A stretch of 64,000 bases of DNA, taken from Traorella massiliensis (GTDB lineage: Bacteria > Bacillota_I > Bacilli_A > Erysipelotrichales > Erysipelotrichaceae). Both the position numbers and the translations under genes were made by a program. Positions 1 to 7,751 of this stretch are shown one piece after another. Within the stretch, counting starts at the first letter, position 1; each line of letters begins with the position of its first letter. Below the pieces are notes generated by a model. The model saw only the letters and a program-made list of their open reading frames with translations. It did not search any database and was not told the origin of the DNA. The stretch spans positions 214,242 to 278,241 of the forward strand of contig NZ_LT629967.1 in NCBI RefSeq assembly GCF_900104665.1. The letters run 5' to 3'.

Positions 1-231
1 AAGCAGCATTGGTGTTCCTCTTATCAGTTCTACATAGCAGTTTCCTAAAAAGCGAAGAAATTTATTCTTATTCAATTTAAGGGAAGCCCCAATAATTCCT
101 AAGACGATTCCCATCAACCATGCAATTGAAGCTACGATCAATGAATAAACTGCCCCAATCAACAGTGTCTTATAATTTTCGGGATTACTGGCAATTTCCA
201 GACACTTTCCAAAGTATTCCTGTATATCCAT
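1..231 (-). CDS. Amino-acid ABC transporter permease (partial, 3' end beyond window)
   Basis: Only the first 77 codons are inside the window; the gene runs off the left edge. Translation from the ATG at 231 gives a short amphipathic lead, a hydrophobic segment (about residues 24-48, LLIGAVYSLIVASIAWLMG) and then the ELIRGTPMLL block that is typical of HisM/GlnP-type polar amino-acid permeases just before the second membrane span. It lies 26 bp behind the binding-protein gene in the same direction, so the two are almost certainly co-transcribed from the T-box leader. The ATPase subunit is presumably further left. Substrate: basic amino acid, probably arginine, inferred only from the leader region. 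Confidence 0.85.
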   Translation of the reverse strand, partial: MDIQEYFGKCLEIASNPENYKTLLIGAVYSLIVASIAWLMGIVLGIIGASLKLNKNKFLRFLGNCYVELIRGTPMLL

Positions 232-257
232 ATTTTTTCCTCTCTTATCTTATTTGC

Positions 258-1010
258 TTACATCCCCCATTTTGTTTTTAATTCTTCATATGCATCACTG
301 TCTTTAAATTGTGCAATCGCATCATTTAAAGCTTCCATCAATAGTTCATTGCTTGTTGAACAAATGATACCATTTTCTTCATCAATCAATGGCTCTTCCA
401 GAACAACCAATGATGAATCACTCGCTTCATAATTCTGAGCTACCAAAATATCAATGACAACTGCATCCATCTGGCCTGCCTTTAATGCTTCAACTAAAAT
501 ATTCGCATCCTGATTCAATTCTACTGTCGCTCCTTCAATTTCTGCGGCTGCATCTGCCCCTGTTGTTCCTAACTGAGCTCCTACCACTTTGCCATTTAAA
601 TCTGCCGCTGATTCAATACCTGAATCATTTTTTGTTAAAATGACCTGAGCAGATTCTAAATAAGGATCTGAAAACAATACCTGTCTTTCTGGATCATAGG
701 TAAAACCAGAAACACCCACATCTACCTGACCCAGATTCACTGCATCAACAATCGTAGAAAAAGTCATCTGTTCGAATTCAACTTCAACACCTAAATATTT
801 TTCTAATTCTGCCATCATATCAACATCAAAGCCAACCATTTCTCCGTTTTCCAAACTTTCATAAGGCGGATAATCCGGTGAGATACCTACAATAAGTTTA
901 TTTTCTTCAATCAGCTGATCTTCCCAAGTAGTTTCTTCTTGTGTATTTGAACACGCACTACATCCTAATACCATTGCTGCTACAGCAGCTATTTTAAACA
1001 TTTTTTTCAT
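258..1010 (-). CDS. Amino-acid ABC transporter substrate-binding lipoprotein (probable arginine)
   Basis: A 250-residue periplasmic-binding-protein-like (SBP_bac_3) lipoprotein. The N-terminus is a signal peptide with lipobox cysteine at residue 17 or 20, so the mature protein would sit on the outer face of the membrane. Seen motifs are GISPDYPPYE, the VGFDVDMMAELEKYLG segment and FSDPYLESAQVIL, all characteristic of polar amino-acid binders. It is the first full gene of an operon with the permease at 1-231. Its ATG overlaps the TGA of an upstream 27-codon arginine-rich ORF, suggesting translational coupling. Arginine as ligand is inferred from the CGA-type T-box and that leader; the protein alone cannot distinguish arginine from other polar amino acids. 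Confidence 0.92.
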   Translation of the reverse strand: MKKMFKIAAVAAMVLGCSACSNTQEETTWEDQLIEENKLIVGISPDYPPYESLENGEMVGFDVDMMAELEKYLGVEVEFEQMTFSTIVDAVNLGQVDVGVSGFTYDPERQVLFSDPYLESAQVILTKNDSGIESAADLNGKVVGAQLGTTGADAAAEIEGATVELNQDANILVEALKAGQMDAVVIDILVAQNYEASDSSLVVLEEPLIDEENGIICSTSNELLMEALNDAIAQFKDSDAYEELKTKWGM

Positions 1011-1090
1011 TTTTCTTTACCTCTTTCTTTCCTTTCATAAAATAATATATTTTCTACAGTCAACAAAAAATATCGTCGTCGTTTCCTCAT
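1007..1090 (-). CDS. Putative arginine-rich leader peptide (27 aa)
   Basis: A short ORF too small for routine calling. It has an AGGAGG site 5 nt before ATG 1090, starts MRKRRRYFLLTVENILF and ends with TGA at 1007-1009, which overlaps the ATG of the binding-protein gene (ATGA). Codons 2 to 6 are AGG AAA CGA CGA CGA, so three consecutive CGA arginine codons, matching the codon I read as the T-box specifier. It lies directly after the T-box terminator. It may be a translated sensor of charged tRNA-Arg(CGA) or simply a coupling ORF that loads ribosomes for the next gene. Function is inference; the ORF, its ribosome site and overlap are seen. Confidence 0.6.
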   Translation of the reverse strand: MRKRRRYFLLTVENILFYERKERGKEK

Positions 1091-1102
1091 AATTACCTCC
1101 TA

Positions 1103-1325
1103 AAATAAAAAAGCGTCTTCATTATGAAGACGCTTATAGCGCGGTGCCACCTCATTTGCCGACAAATTGGTCGACCTCTCAACTCTTAATGCGAGTACAC
1201 AGTTGCCTTACTTTCATACAGCAACATCTCCAAAGCTCGTTTCATTTCCTTCCAGTATCAGTTTTCACCAGCCACTGACTCTCTATAACTTTCCAAAAAC
1301 TACTACTCTTTTTCATCGATGTTGA
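1103..1325 (-). promoter_or_regulatory. T-box leader, probable specifier CGA (Arg)
   Basis: On the minus strand the leader carries the T-box core AGGTGGCACCGCG (1140-1152), an AGAGAG element and GTTATAGAG start of stem I near 1285, and the TTTGGAG block that follows the specifier loop (about 1222-1228). A perfect 10-bp terminator AAGCGTCTTC/GAAGACGCTT (1111-1135) is followed by a T-rich tail. Aligning the specifier region with the methionine T-box in this window (ATG then 3 nt then TTGGAG) puts CGA in the specifier position; ACG (Thr) one frame earlier is the alternative. T-boxes sense uncharged tRNA and antiterminate, so transport would be induced on arginine starvation. Confidence 0.88.
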
Positions 1326-1329
1326 CAAC

Positions 1330-1358
1330 ATATTAATCGAATAAAAACCAATTGTCAA
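1330..1358 (-). promoter_or_regulatory. Promoter of the T-box/ABC operon
   Basis: Minus-strand -35 TTGACA (1353-1358), 17-nt spacer, -10 TAATAT (1330-1335), just upstream of the T-box leader. Confidence 0.75.
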
Positions 1359-1427
1359 GAAAAAAATAATTTTTTTACACATTTTTGTAAATTTATGTCA
1401 TTTTGTTTCATTTTATTTCATAATAAA

Positions 1428-1445
1428 AGCACTCTTTCAAGTGCT
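1428..1445 (-). terminator. Rho-independent terminator after DUF1622 gene
   Basis: Minus-strand stem AGCACT/AGTGCT with a short loop and TTTTATT tail, overlapping the stop codon of the DUF1622 gene. Confidence 0.6.
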
Positions 1446-1842
1446 AATATTCAATATCGGTTATATCTTGATTATGTTCTTTTTCATTTTTTACTTCATA
1501 ATGAATCAAAACTGAAAGAAGAGCTCTAAGAACGATAATCGCCCCTAAAATCATGATTTCATCAATTGTACGAATCGTCACAGTTTTTAAAATTTCCGCT
1601 CCCATCTTAAACTCCAAACCTAATGCCAATGAGTTTCCTAGAGAAAGTTTGATAGGATAATGCACATGTTTCAAAATACTTCGTCCATACATATAAAATG
1701 ATTTTATCGAACCTACGATGATGACTATAATCCCCATCAATTCAATGATTCCTGTAATTTCAGGCACGATAATCTGTACGATGTGCTCAAAGAAAGCAAC
1801 ACTTTCCTGACTCGTTTCAGCTAATAATAGCAAGCTTATCAT
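1444..1842 (-). CDS. DUF1622 family membrane protein
   Basis: A 132-residue integral membrane protein. Hydrophobic segments are seen around residues 28-48 and 92-113. The block LGLEFKMGAEILKTV followed by ILGAIIVLRALLSVLIHYE matches the DUF1622 family as I remember it (function unknown, small membrane proteins of bacteria). Its ATG overlaps the stop of prs by 4 nt, so it is translationally coupled to and last in the prs transcript, which ends at the terminator at 1428-1445. No function can be assigned; the link to prs is positional only. Confidence 0.8.
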   Translation of the reverse strand: MISLLLLAETSQESVAFFEHIVQIIVPEITGIIELMGIIVIIVGSIKSFYMYGRSILKHVHYPIKLSLGNSLALGLEFKMGAEILKTVTIRTIDEIMILGAIIVLRALLSVLIHYEVKNEKEHNQDITDIEY

Positions 1843-2798
1843 GATTTACTGTTATAGGATTGAAGAACTTCACTTACTGAACGGTTCTCCTCCATTCCCT
1901 TAATAATCAAACCTAAAAGTTTACCAACTGATAAAACTGTCATTTTTTCTAACTGAGCTTTCTTTGCTGCCTGAGGAATCGTATTTGTACAAACAAATTC
2001 CACGATATTTGAATTTTTCAATCTCTCGATTGCCGGTCCCGATAAAACACCATGTGTACAGCAAGCATAAACCTCTTTTGCACCTTGTTTATATAATAAA
2101 TCTATACCAGCAATCAGTGTTCCTGCTGTATCTACGATATCATCAATAATAATAACAGATTTTCCTTCCACATCACCAATGATATTCATTGCTTCCGCTA
2201 CATTTGGGCGTGGACGACGCTTATCAATAATAGCCAATGGTGCATGAAGACGTTCTGCAAGTGCCCTTGCACGTGTAGTACCGCCATGATCCGGTGAAAC
2301 AACAACGATCTGATCCAAATTCTTATTTTGGAAATACTCTGCGATAATCGGCAAACATGCGATATCATCTGCTGGAATATCAAAGAATCCTTGGATTTGC
2401 GTTGCATGAAGATCCATCGTAATAACACGATTTGCACCTGCTCTTTCTAAAAGAGAAGCAACAAGCTTACTAGTAATCGGCTGGCGTGGACGTGCTTTGC
2501 GATCCTGACGAGCATAGCCAAAATAAGGTATAACAGCTGTAATAAAAGCAGCACTAGCTCGTTTACATGCATCAATAGCTATTAAAAGTTCCATTAAATT
2601 ACTACTAACCGGATTGCATGTAGATTGAACAATATAAACTCTCTTACCACGTACAGATTCACCAAGCTGCACGAGAATTTCGCCGTCCGCAAAGTGACGA
2701 ACATCACAATTACCCAGAGGGATGCCCAATTGCTGAGCAATTTCGTTCGCTAAATCAACGCTGGAAGTTAAAGCAAAAATAACTGTATCCTTTATCAT
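1839..2798 (-). CDS. prs: Ribose-phosphate pyrophosphokinase
   Basis: A full-length 319-residue PRPP synthetase, making 5-phosphoribosyl-1-pyrophosphate from ribose 5-phosphate and ATP in the cytosol for purine, pyrimidine, His and Trp synthesis. Seen motifs: FGYARQDRKARPRQPITSK (ATP/regulatory region, residues about 97-115), DLHATQIQGFFDIP (PRPP site), VVSPDHGGTTRARALAERL and the PRPP-binding loop VIIIDDIVDTAGTL near residue 215. It follows the GlmU-like gene by 13 bp in the same direction, reproducing the glmU-prs neighbourhood known in Bacillus. Start ATG at 2798 fits the family N-terminus. Confidence 0.98.
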   Translation of the reverse strand: MIKDTVIFALTSSVDLANEIAQQLGIPLGNCDVRHFADGEILVQLGESVRGKRVYIVQSTCNPVSSNLMELLIAIDACKRASAAFITAVIPYFGYARQDRKARPRQPITSKLVASLLERAGANRVITMDLHATQIQGFFDIPADDIACLPIIAEYFQNKNLDQIVVVSPDHGGTTRARALAERLHAPLAIIDKRRPRPNVAEAMNIIGDVEGKSVIIIDDIVDTAGTLIAGIDLLYKQGAKEVYACCTHGVLSGPAIERLKNSNIVEFVCTNTIPQAAKKAQLEKMTVLSVGKLLGLIIKGMEENRSVSEVLQSYNSKS

Positions 2799-2811
2799 AA
2801 ATGAGTCCCCC

Positions 2812-3465
2812 TTATTTATTTAAATATTTTGTGCCAAAATTTTCTTTATTCGTCTGACGGCTTCTGGCAATTCCCATTGCGCCATCTTCAACATCTTCAG
2901 TAATCGTAGAACCTGCCGCCAATAACGCATGATGACCAATCGTTACAGGTGCGATAATATTAACATTACTGCCAATAAAAGCATGATCGCCAATTTTAGT
3001 TCTAAATTTATTTTTCCCATCATAATTGACCGTTACAACACCACAGCCAATATTAACATGTTCACCTACTTCACAATCCCCAAGATACGTCAAATGAGCA
3101 CATTTACTGCCGTTGCCAAAGTCGCAGTTTTTAAATTCTACGAAATTTCCAATACGGCAATTCTCATGTACTACTGTGTGATTTCTTAGATGAGCAAATG
3201 GTCCTACAGTAGAATTTTCCATTACTTCACTGTCTGAAATTTTTGTAGAATCAATGGTAACGTTGTCGCCAATGGTTGCATTTTCAAAAAAACAATTAGG
3301 AAGAATCTTGCAATTTTTTCCAATTTTCGTATGACCTAATAAAGTCACATTAGGATAAATAACGCTTCCCTCTCCGATTTCAACATCTTCACCAATGCTT
3401 ACTCTTTGTGCATCGATGAACTCTACTTTCTGATCGATAAGCCGCTGAATATCTGCACTTGCCAT
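2812..3465 (-). CDS. GlmU-like acetyltransferase, C-terminal half only (left-handed beta-helix)
   Basis: A 217-residue protein made almost wholly of hexapeptide repeats (from about residue 18, IGEDVEIGEGSVIYPNVTL, to about 200), matching the acetyltransferase half of GlmU, which makes UDP-GlcNAc precursor by acetylating glucosamine 1-phosphate. The block GPFAHLRNHT, the VEFKN stretch, AHLTYLGD and NYDGKNKFRTKIGD correspond to catalytic and acetyl-CoA regions of GlmU. The usual N-terminal uridylyltransferase half (about 230 residues) is absent: a good ribosome site (AAAGGAG) precedes the ATG, and no pyrophosphorylase remnant lies upstream. So this looks like a natural split form, not a truncated pseudogene. 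It sits just before prs, the normal glmU position. Confidence 0.85.
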   Translation of the reverse strand: MASADIQRLIDQKVEFIDAQRVSIGEDVEIGEGSVIYPNVTLLGHTKIGKNCKILPNCFFENATIGDNVTIDSTKISDSEVMENSTVGPFAHLRNHTVVHENCRIGNFVEFKNCDFGNGSKCAHLTYLGDCEVGEHVNIGCGVVTVNYDGKNKFRTKIGDHAFIGSNVNIIAPVTIGHHALLAAGSTITEDVEDGAMGIARSRQTNKENFGTKYLNK

Positions 3466-3554
3466 TTTAATTTTTTCTCCTTTTTTTATATCACTTCTAT
3501 TTTACCCAAATTTCACTCTCTTTTAAAGTCTTTTCATGATATAATTTCAACATC

Positions 3555-4391
3555 TTATCCTAAAACCTTACATTTATACCGAAACCAGCCATTATAATTT
3601 GTATCACGCATAACTTGATCAATTAAATCAGGTTTTCTTGTTAAAGCAAATACAGTAGATCCACTGCCAGACATACAAACAACTTCAAAGCCTTTTTTCT
3701 GTAAATATTCTCTTGCATATCCAATTTCTTTAACTAATTGACTTGCAGGCTGTTCAAGGGTGTTGGCAACGCACGAAGAAAGCGCATCAAAATCATTTTC
3801 AATAAGACAGCGTTTCACTTTATCAATGTCCGGATGGATACAAGTATTAAAATCAATTGATGCAAAGCATTCTTTTGTGGAAACACCCTTATAAGGTTTT
3901 AAAAGCAAAACATCAAAATCACAATTCATCTTAAATGGTTCAATAATTTCACCAATACCCTTTACAACACTTGGCTGACACATAACACAAAAAGGTACAT
4001 CAGCACCCACTTGCTTTGATAATTGTGCTATTTCCTCATTATCAGCATCAATATGACATAGATCACGAATCGCCAGCATAATTGCTGCAGCATCAGCACT
4101 TCCACCAGCTAACCCTGCCTGTGTAGGAATACGTTTGTGCACATGAATACGAAAATGTTCTTGAATGCCATATGCTTCTCTCATGCAATTCACCGCTTTT
4201 ACGATCGTATTTTTACCATTGATGCGATACTTCAGATTCCATGTATACCAGTCTGCTTTCGCAAAACGTATCGAAATATCGTCACAAAGCGTTAATGGCA
4301 GCATGATCATTTCCAATTCATGGTAACCATCTTCTCTTTTGCCAACGACATTTAGACAAGCATTAATTTTCGCATAAGCAAATGTCCTCAT
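3555..4391 (-). CDS. ispE: 4-diphosphocytidyl-2-C-methyl-D-erythritol kinase
   Basis: A GHMP-family kinase of 279 residues catalysing the ATP-dependent step of the MEP isoprenoid pathway. Seen motifs: AYAKINACLNVVGKREDGYHEL at the N-terminus and the GHMP ATP loop PTQAGLAGGSADAAA (about residues 90-104), with the C-terminal MSGSGSTVFAL glycine-rich block. I place the start at ATG 4391 (AGGAGG 7 nt upstream) rather than the TTG two codons earlier. It overlaps the 3' end of rsmA by 29 nt, so the rnmV-rsmA-ispE set forms one tightly coupled transcript, the same order as in many Bacillota. Its presence shows the organism uses the MEP route. Confidence 0.95.
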   Translation of the reverse strand: MRTFAYAKINACLNVVGKREDGYHELEMIMLPLTLCDDISIRFAKADWYTWNLKYRINGKNTIVKAVNCMREAYGIQEHFRIHVHKRIPTQAGLAGGSADAAAIMLAIRDLCHIDADNEEIAQLSKQVGADVPFCVMCQPSVVKGIGEIIEPFKMNCDFDVLLLKPYKGVSTKECFASIDFNTCIHPDIDKVKRCLIENDFDALSSCVANTLEQPASQLVKEIGYAREYLQKKGFEVVCMSGSGSTVFALTRKPDLIDQVMRDTNYNGWFRYKCKVLG

Positions 4392-5229
4392 GTTCAATCC
4401 TCCTGTACAATCTCAAAAAATCATCTAAAGAACAGCTTTCTGCTCGTTGACTCTCAGATATACCAGCATCATTCAAATATTCTTTAGCCTTTTCTTTATC
4501 TTTTAGCCATTCACCAAAATTATTTAAGATCGTTTTCCGGCGTTGTTTAAAACAAGCCTTGACCATTGCGAAAAATAGTTTTTCATTCACAGAAAGATCT
4601 TTCTTCTTGAATTCAAACTGTAAGACGCTGCTATCTACATTGGGCTTTGGATTAAACACATTACGTGGTACCTTCACCACTTGTTTTACATGAGTCAAAT
4701 ACTGTGTAATGACACTTAATGCATTATAATCTTTCGTATTGACATTAGCAGCAAAACGATCAGCTACCTCTTTCTGCATCATAACTGTAATTCTTTTGAT
4801 ATCTGCTTCTGATTCAAATATCTTAAAAAGGATCGGTGTTGTAATGTAATAAGGAAGATTTGCCGCAATGACGACATCATCATTTGGATATTGCTTTACA
4901 AGGTTTTGTAGATCAACCTGCATAAAATCCTGAAGGACAACTTCGACATTATCACAATCTTCAAGTGAATATGCCAATACTTCAGGCAACCTTTCATCAA
5001 TTTCATAAGCAATGACCTTTTTCGCAAACTGGCTTAACATCTGTGTCAAAGCACCAATACCCGGACCAATTTCAATAACTACAGTATGATCGCTAATTAC
5101 TGCATTACGGGCTATTTTAGAAACGATGCCTGGTTCTACAAGAAAATTCTGTCCATAATTTTTCTTCGCATATAAATCAAATTTATCTAATATTTCTTTT
5201 GTCCTTGATGGTGTAGCTATTACTTTCAT
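4363..5229 (-). CDS. rsmA: 16S rRNA (adenine1518/1519-N6)-dimethyltransferase
   Basis: KsgA/RsmA of 288 residues; dimethylates two adjacent adenines in the 3' end helix 45 of 16S rRNA using S-adenosylmethionine. Seen motifs are the NYGQNFLVEPGIV start block, the SAM-binding IEIGPGIGALTQML and the catalytic NLPYYITTPI. I choose ATG 5229 because it overlaps the rnmV stop (ATGA) and begins MKVIATPSRTKEIL, a normal N-terminus; the longer frame adds nine unlikely residues from inside rnmV. Middle gene of rnmV-rsmA-ispE. Confidence 0.96.
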   Translation of the reverse strand: MKVIATPSRTKEILDKFDLYAKKNYGQNFLVEPGIVSKIARNAVISDHTVVIEIGPGIGALTQMLSQFAKKVIAYEIDERLPEVLAYSLEDCDNVEVVLQDFMQVDLQNLVKQYPNDDVVIAANLPYYITTPILFKIFESEADIKRITVMMQKEVADRFAANVNTKDYNALSVITQYLTHVKQVVKVPRNVFNPKPNVDSSVLQFEFKKKDLSVNEKLFFAMVKACFKQRRKTILNNFGEWLKDKEKAKEYLNDAGISESQRAESCSLDDFLRLYRRIEHEDICLCEN

Positions 5230-5762
5230 TCTTCTTCCTCTAATATTTTTAAGCATTCCTGCTGATTTAACTGAAGCATATTTAAACGCTTATAAAGTGT
5301 CTTGCCATTACTTTTCCCAATATGAAGATATTCTTCCAGCTTCCTTCTTTTCTGTGAACTGTCTGCCCTTCCTGTACATCCCAATTCAAGAAATTCGCTC
5401 CATGACAAAGTAGGCTGTAAATTCTCTGAATAAGTTAAAAGATGTTCCAGCGATTCTTTTAAATCTTCCTCAGTTGCATGTTCAATACCTACTTTTTTAG
5501 ATGTCCTTGCTTTCTTCTTATCAATAAAAGCATTCTTACATCCTTCTACATGCTGATTGATCTTCATGCGAATTTTCTCTCCAGGTGCATCAGGATCTGT
5601 AAAGATGATCACACCTCTTTTATTCTGAGCCTGTTGAATCATTTCCAACGTCTTTTTTGAAAGATGCATGCCATGAGTTTCAATCGTATCACAGTCAAAA
5701 TAGCGTTTTAATTTTTGAGTATCATTTTTTCCTTCAACGATAATAATTTCCTTTATTTTCAT
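5226..5762 (-). CDS. rnmV: Ribonuclease M5
   Basis: A 178-residue Toprim-domain RNase that matures the ends of 5S rRNA. The Toprim core is clear: IIVEGKNDTQKLKRYF near the N-terminus, and IFTDPDAPGEKIR around residues 53-65 with acidic metal ligands. Directly upstream of rsmA with a 4-nt overlap, and behind a 3D-domain lipoprotein gene, the same neighbourhood as yabE-rnmV-ksgA in Bacillus subtilis. Normal family length. Confidence 0.95.
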   Translation of the reverse strand: MKIKEIIIVEGKNDTQKLKRYFDCDTIETHGMHLSKKTLEMIQQAQNKRGVIIFTDPDAPGEKIRMKINQHVEGCKNAFIDKKKARTSKKVGIEHATEEDLKESLEHLLTYSENLQPTLSWSEFLELGCTGRADSSQKRRKLEEYLHIGKSNGKTLYKRLNMLQLNQQECLKILEEEE

Positions 5763-5798
5763 ATCTCTATTTTAACAAATTTCTATCCTAATAAAAAT

Positions 5799-5816
5799 AG
5801 AAAGCGTACGCTTTCT
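5799..5816 (-). terminator. Terminator of 3D-domain lipoprotein gene
   Basis: Palindrome AGAAAGCGTACGCTTTCT followed on the minus strand by ATTTTTATT; it overlaps the stop codon of the gene at 5815 and separates it from rnmV. Confidence 0.7.
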
Positions 5817-6633
5817 AATATTTACAGGCATTCGAACCGCTTCTGCCGCCTACTCGTTCAATAACGACCTTGGTATTGGCACTGCGGTCATTGCTGATAT
5901 TTGTATTTCCTTGACTACCCTTAAATAAATCTAAAATACTTCCCTTGATCGCACCGCCACGATCTAATACGATTGCCTGAAACGGTACTCCTGGTGTCAA
6001 TCCTTCTCCTGAAAAACCATGGTCATAAACCGTCAATACTGAACAAAGAGGTATGCTTGGATCAGCAGCAACAATATAGTAATCACCATACTTAATTCCC
6101 TCTCTCATTTCACCATTGGCCTGTCTGACTGAATGATATCCAACAGTAACACCTGCACTCGTTCCACCTGTTCCTTCTGGTGATACATAACAGCCTGCAC
6201 AGTCGATACCATAAGTTACCATCGTTGGATAAAATTCACTACCCACGCTAACACTTCCGCCAAATTGCATCTTAGGTGCTACCGCTTCTGTTTCCTGACG
6301 GCTGCCTATGATAGCAGTCTTAGAAATCACGTTGCCTTCACTGTCATAAGTAACAACATAATCCTCGCTAACTGTGGCTTTTTTTCCCTCTACATAAGAA
6401 GCGATCCAGCTGATACCTCCCATGCCTTCTTCATATTCTGCATATACCATCTCTGGCATTTCACCGACTTCCCATACTTCATTGATGGTTTCCATCGATA
6501 ATTCCAGTGTCTGGTCTTCTGTTTCTATTTGCTTTAATACTAGAGTTTCTGAATGAAACGCTGAAGTTGATGAGCATCCACATAATAATGATGCAACAAC
6601 TAATATTTTAATCAATTGGTTTCTTTTAACCAT
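5815..6633 (-). CDS. 3D-domain lipoprotein (YabE/Rpf-like cell-wall protein)
   Basis: A 272-residue secreted protein with an N-terminal signal ending in lipobox LLCGCSS (Cys about residue 20). The middle segment (60-120) resembles a short G5-like/beta spacer. The C-terminus is a 3D domain: TYGIDCAGC, AADPSIPLCSVLTVYDHG and the aspartate-containing VLDRGGAIKGSILDLFKGS. 3D domains are named for three conserved aspartates and occur in MltA-like lytic enzymes and in YabE/Sps relatives; the expected role is peptidoglycan cleavage during growth or germination. Next to rnmV, as yabE is in Bacillus. Catalytic function is inferred from family. Confidence 0.85.
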   Translation of the reverse strand: MVKRNQLIKILVVASLLCGCSSTSAFHSETLVLKQIETEDQTLELSMETINEVWEVGEMPEMVYAEYEEGMGGISWIASYVEGKKATVSEDYVVTYDSEGNVISKTAIIGSRQETEAVAPKMQFGGSVSVGSEFYPTMVTYGIDCAGCYVSPEGTGGTSAGVTVGYHSVRQANGEMREGIKYGDYYIVAADPSIPLCSVLTVYDHGFSGEGLTPGVPFQAIVLDRGGAIKGSILDLFKGSQGNTNISNDRSANTKVVIERVGGRSGSNACKY

Positions 6634-6833
6634 AAAACCTCCTTTTTAAAACGTTAGACAGTATAACATACATTTAATGCTTTTTCCCACTTTTTCCAAT
6701 TTTTCATCCCTTTTATTGCTAGTATTCCCTCATGAAAGGGCTTTTAATCAAGCAATTCATGGGATTTTTTCATTCACAAAACTTATTGTACTCCTTTTTT
6801 TATATTTTGGCAAATTTCCAGGTACATAAAAAA

Positions 6834-6851
6834 AGGAGCTTTACCGCTCCT
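6834..6851 (-). terminator. Terminator of DUF362 gene
   Basis: Minus-strand stem AGGAGC/GCTCCT followed by a run of seven T, 11 bp past the stop of the DUF362 gene. The 200 bp to its left (6634-6833) contain only the upstream region of the lipoprotein gene and no other ORF that I can support. Confidence 0.8.
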
Positions 6852-6861
6852 CTTCTATCCT

Positions 6862-7734
6862 TTAATCAACATTGATTAACTCATATTCACGAGTACCTGT
6901 ACCATTTTCTTCAGCTACTCGAATGATATTTACACCTAATTTTTCTTCAATACGAGCTATTAATTGTTCCTTGCCCTTATCTTCACTATTATAGATAATA
7001 TCGATACAAGCCTGATCAATGGCTACTGGATCCGTACTTGAAAGAATACCGATATTCTCCATACATGGTGGAGCAGCATTGCCATCACAGTCACAGTCAA
7101 CAGAAATGTTCACCATAGCTGTAACATAAACGATCTTACCATCAAAATATTTATGAACACTGCTGGCAGCATCTCCCATTGAAGTAACAAACTGTAACTG
7201 ATCAGTCTTCCACATATCTTTTTCAGGATCACCAGCACCATGAATATAAGCTTTACCATAAGAAGAAGCACAGCCAATCGATAACTGTTTTAAAGCTCCT
7301 CCAAAGCCTCCCATGGCATGTCCTTTAAAATGAGATAAGACTAACATAGAATCATAATTTGCTAAATGTTTGCCCACATAGTTTTTCTTGATCTGATGTC
7401 CATTAGGAATATCTAATACCATATCAGGCCCTTCGCTATCCATGATATCTACATCAAAATACTTCGTCCATTCATGCTCATCCATCAAATGACGATGCTT
7501 CTCTGTTGTATCTCTTTCTCCCGGATAAGCCGTATTACATTCAACAACAGTTCCATTAACTCGTTTCACCAATGCCTCTACAAACTCTGGCTTTAAATAA
7601 TTTTTATTTCCATGTTCTCCAGAATGTAATTTTACCGCTACTTTTCCCGGTAATTCTACACCCAATGCTTCATACATCTTTACCAGACTATCTTTAGATA
7701 CTTCACTTGTAAAATAAACCTTTGCTTTTTCCAT
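6862..7734 (-). CDS. DUF362 domain protein
   Basis: A 290-residue cytosolic protein of the DUF362 family, often annotated as an iron-sulfur or electron-transfer protein of unknown role. Seen signatures: VAVKLHSGEHGNKNYLKPE near the N-terminus, LVLSHFKGHAMGGFGGALKQ (about residues 140-160) and CDCDGNAAPPCMENIGIL with STDPVAIDQACIDII after it. The separate 4Fe-4S ferredoxin domain found on longer relatives is absent. Start chosen at ATG 7734, behind AAAGGAAG; the longer frame starts inside the upstream kinase gene. It follows that kinase by 17 bp and shares its promoter. No specific function claimed. Confidence 0.82.
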   Translation of the reverse strand: MEKAKVYFTSEVSKDSLVKMYEALGVELPGKVAVKLHSGEHGNKNYLKPEFVEALVKRVNGTVVECNTAYPGERDTTEKHRHLMDEHEWTKYFDVDIMDSEGPDMVLDIPNGHQIKKNYVGKHLANYDSMLVLSHFKGHAMGGFGGALKQLSIGCASSYGKAYIHGAGDPEKDMWKTDQLQFVTSMGDAASSVHKYFDGKIVYVTAMVNISVDCDCDGNAAPPCMENIGILSSTDPVAIDQACIDIIYNSEDKGKEQLIARIEEKLGVNIIRVAEENGTGTREYELINVD

Positions 7735-7751
7735 TTTACATCTTCCTTTCT

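Noticed and set aside
4391-4397. TTG start for ispE two codons upstream
   Set aside because: AGGAGG spacing favours ATG 4391.
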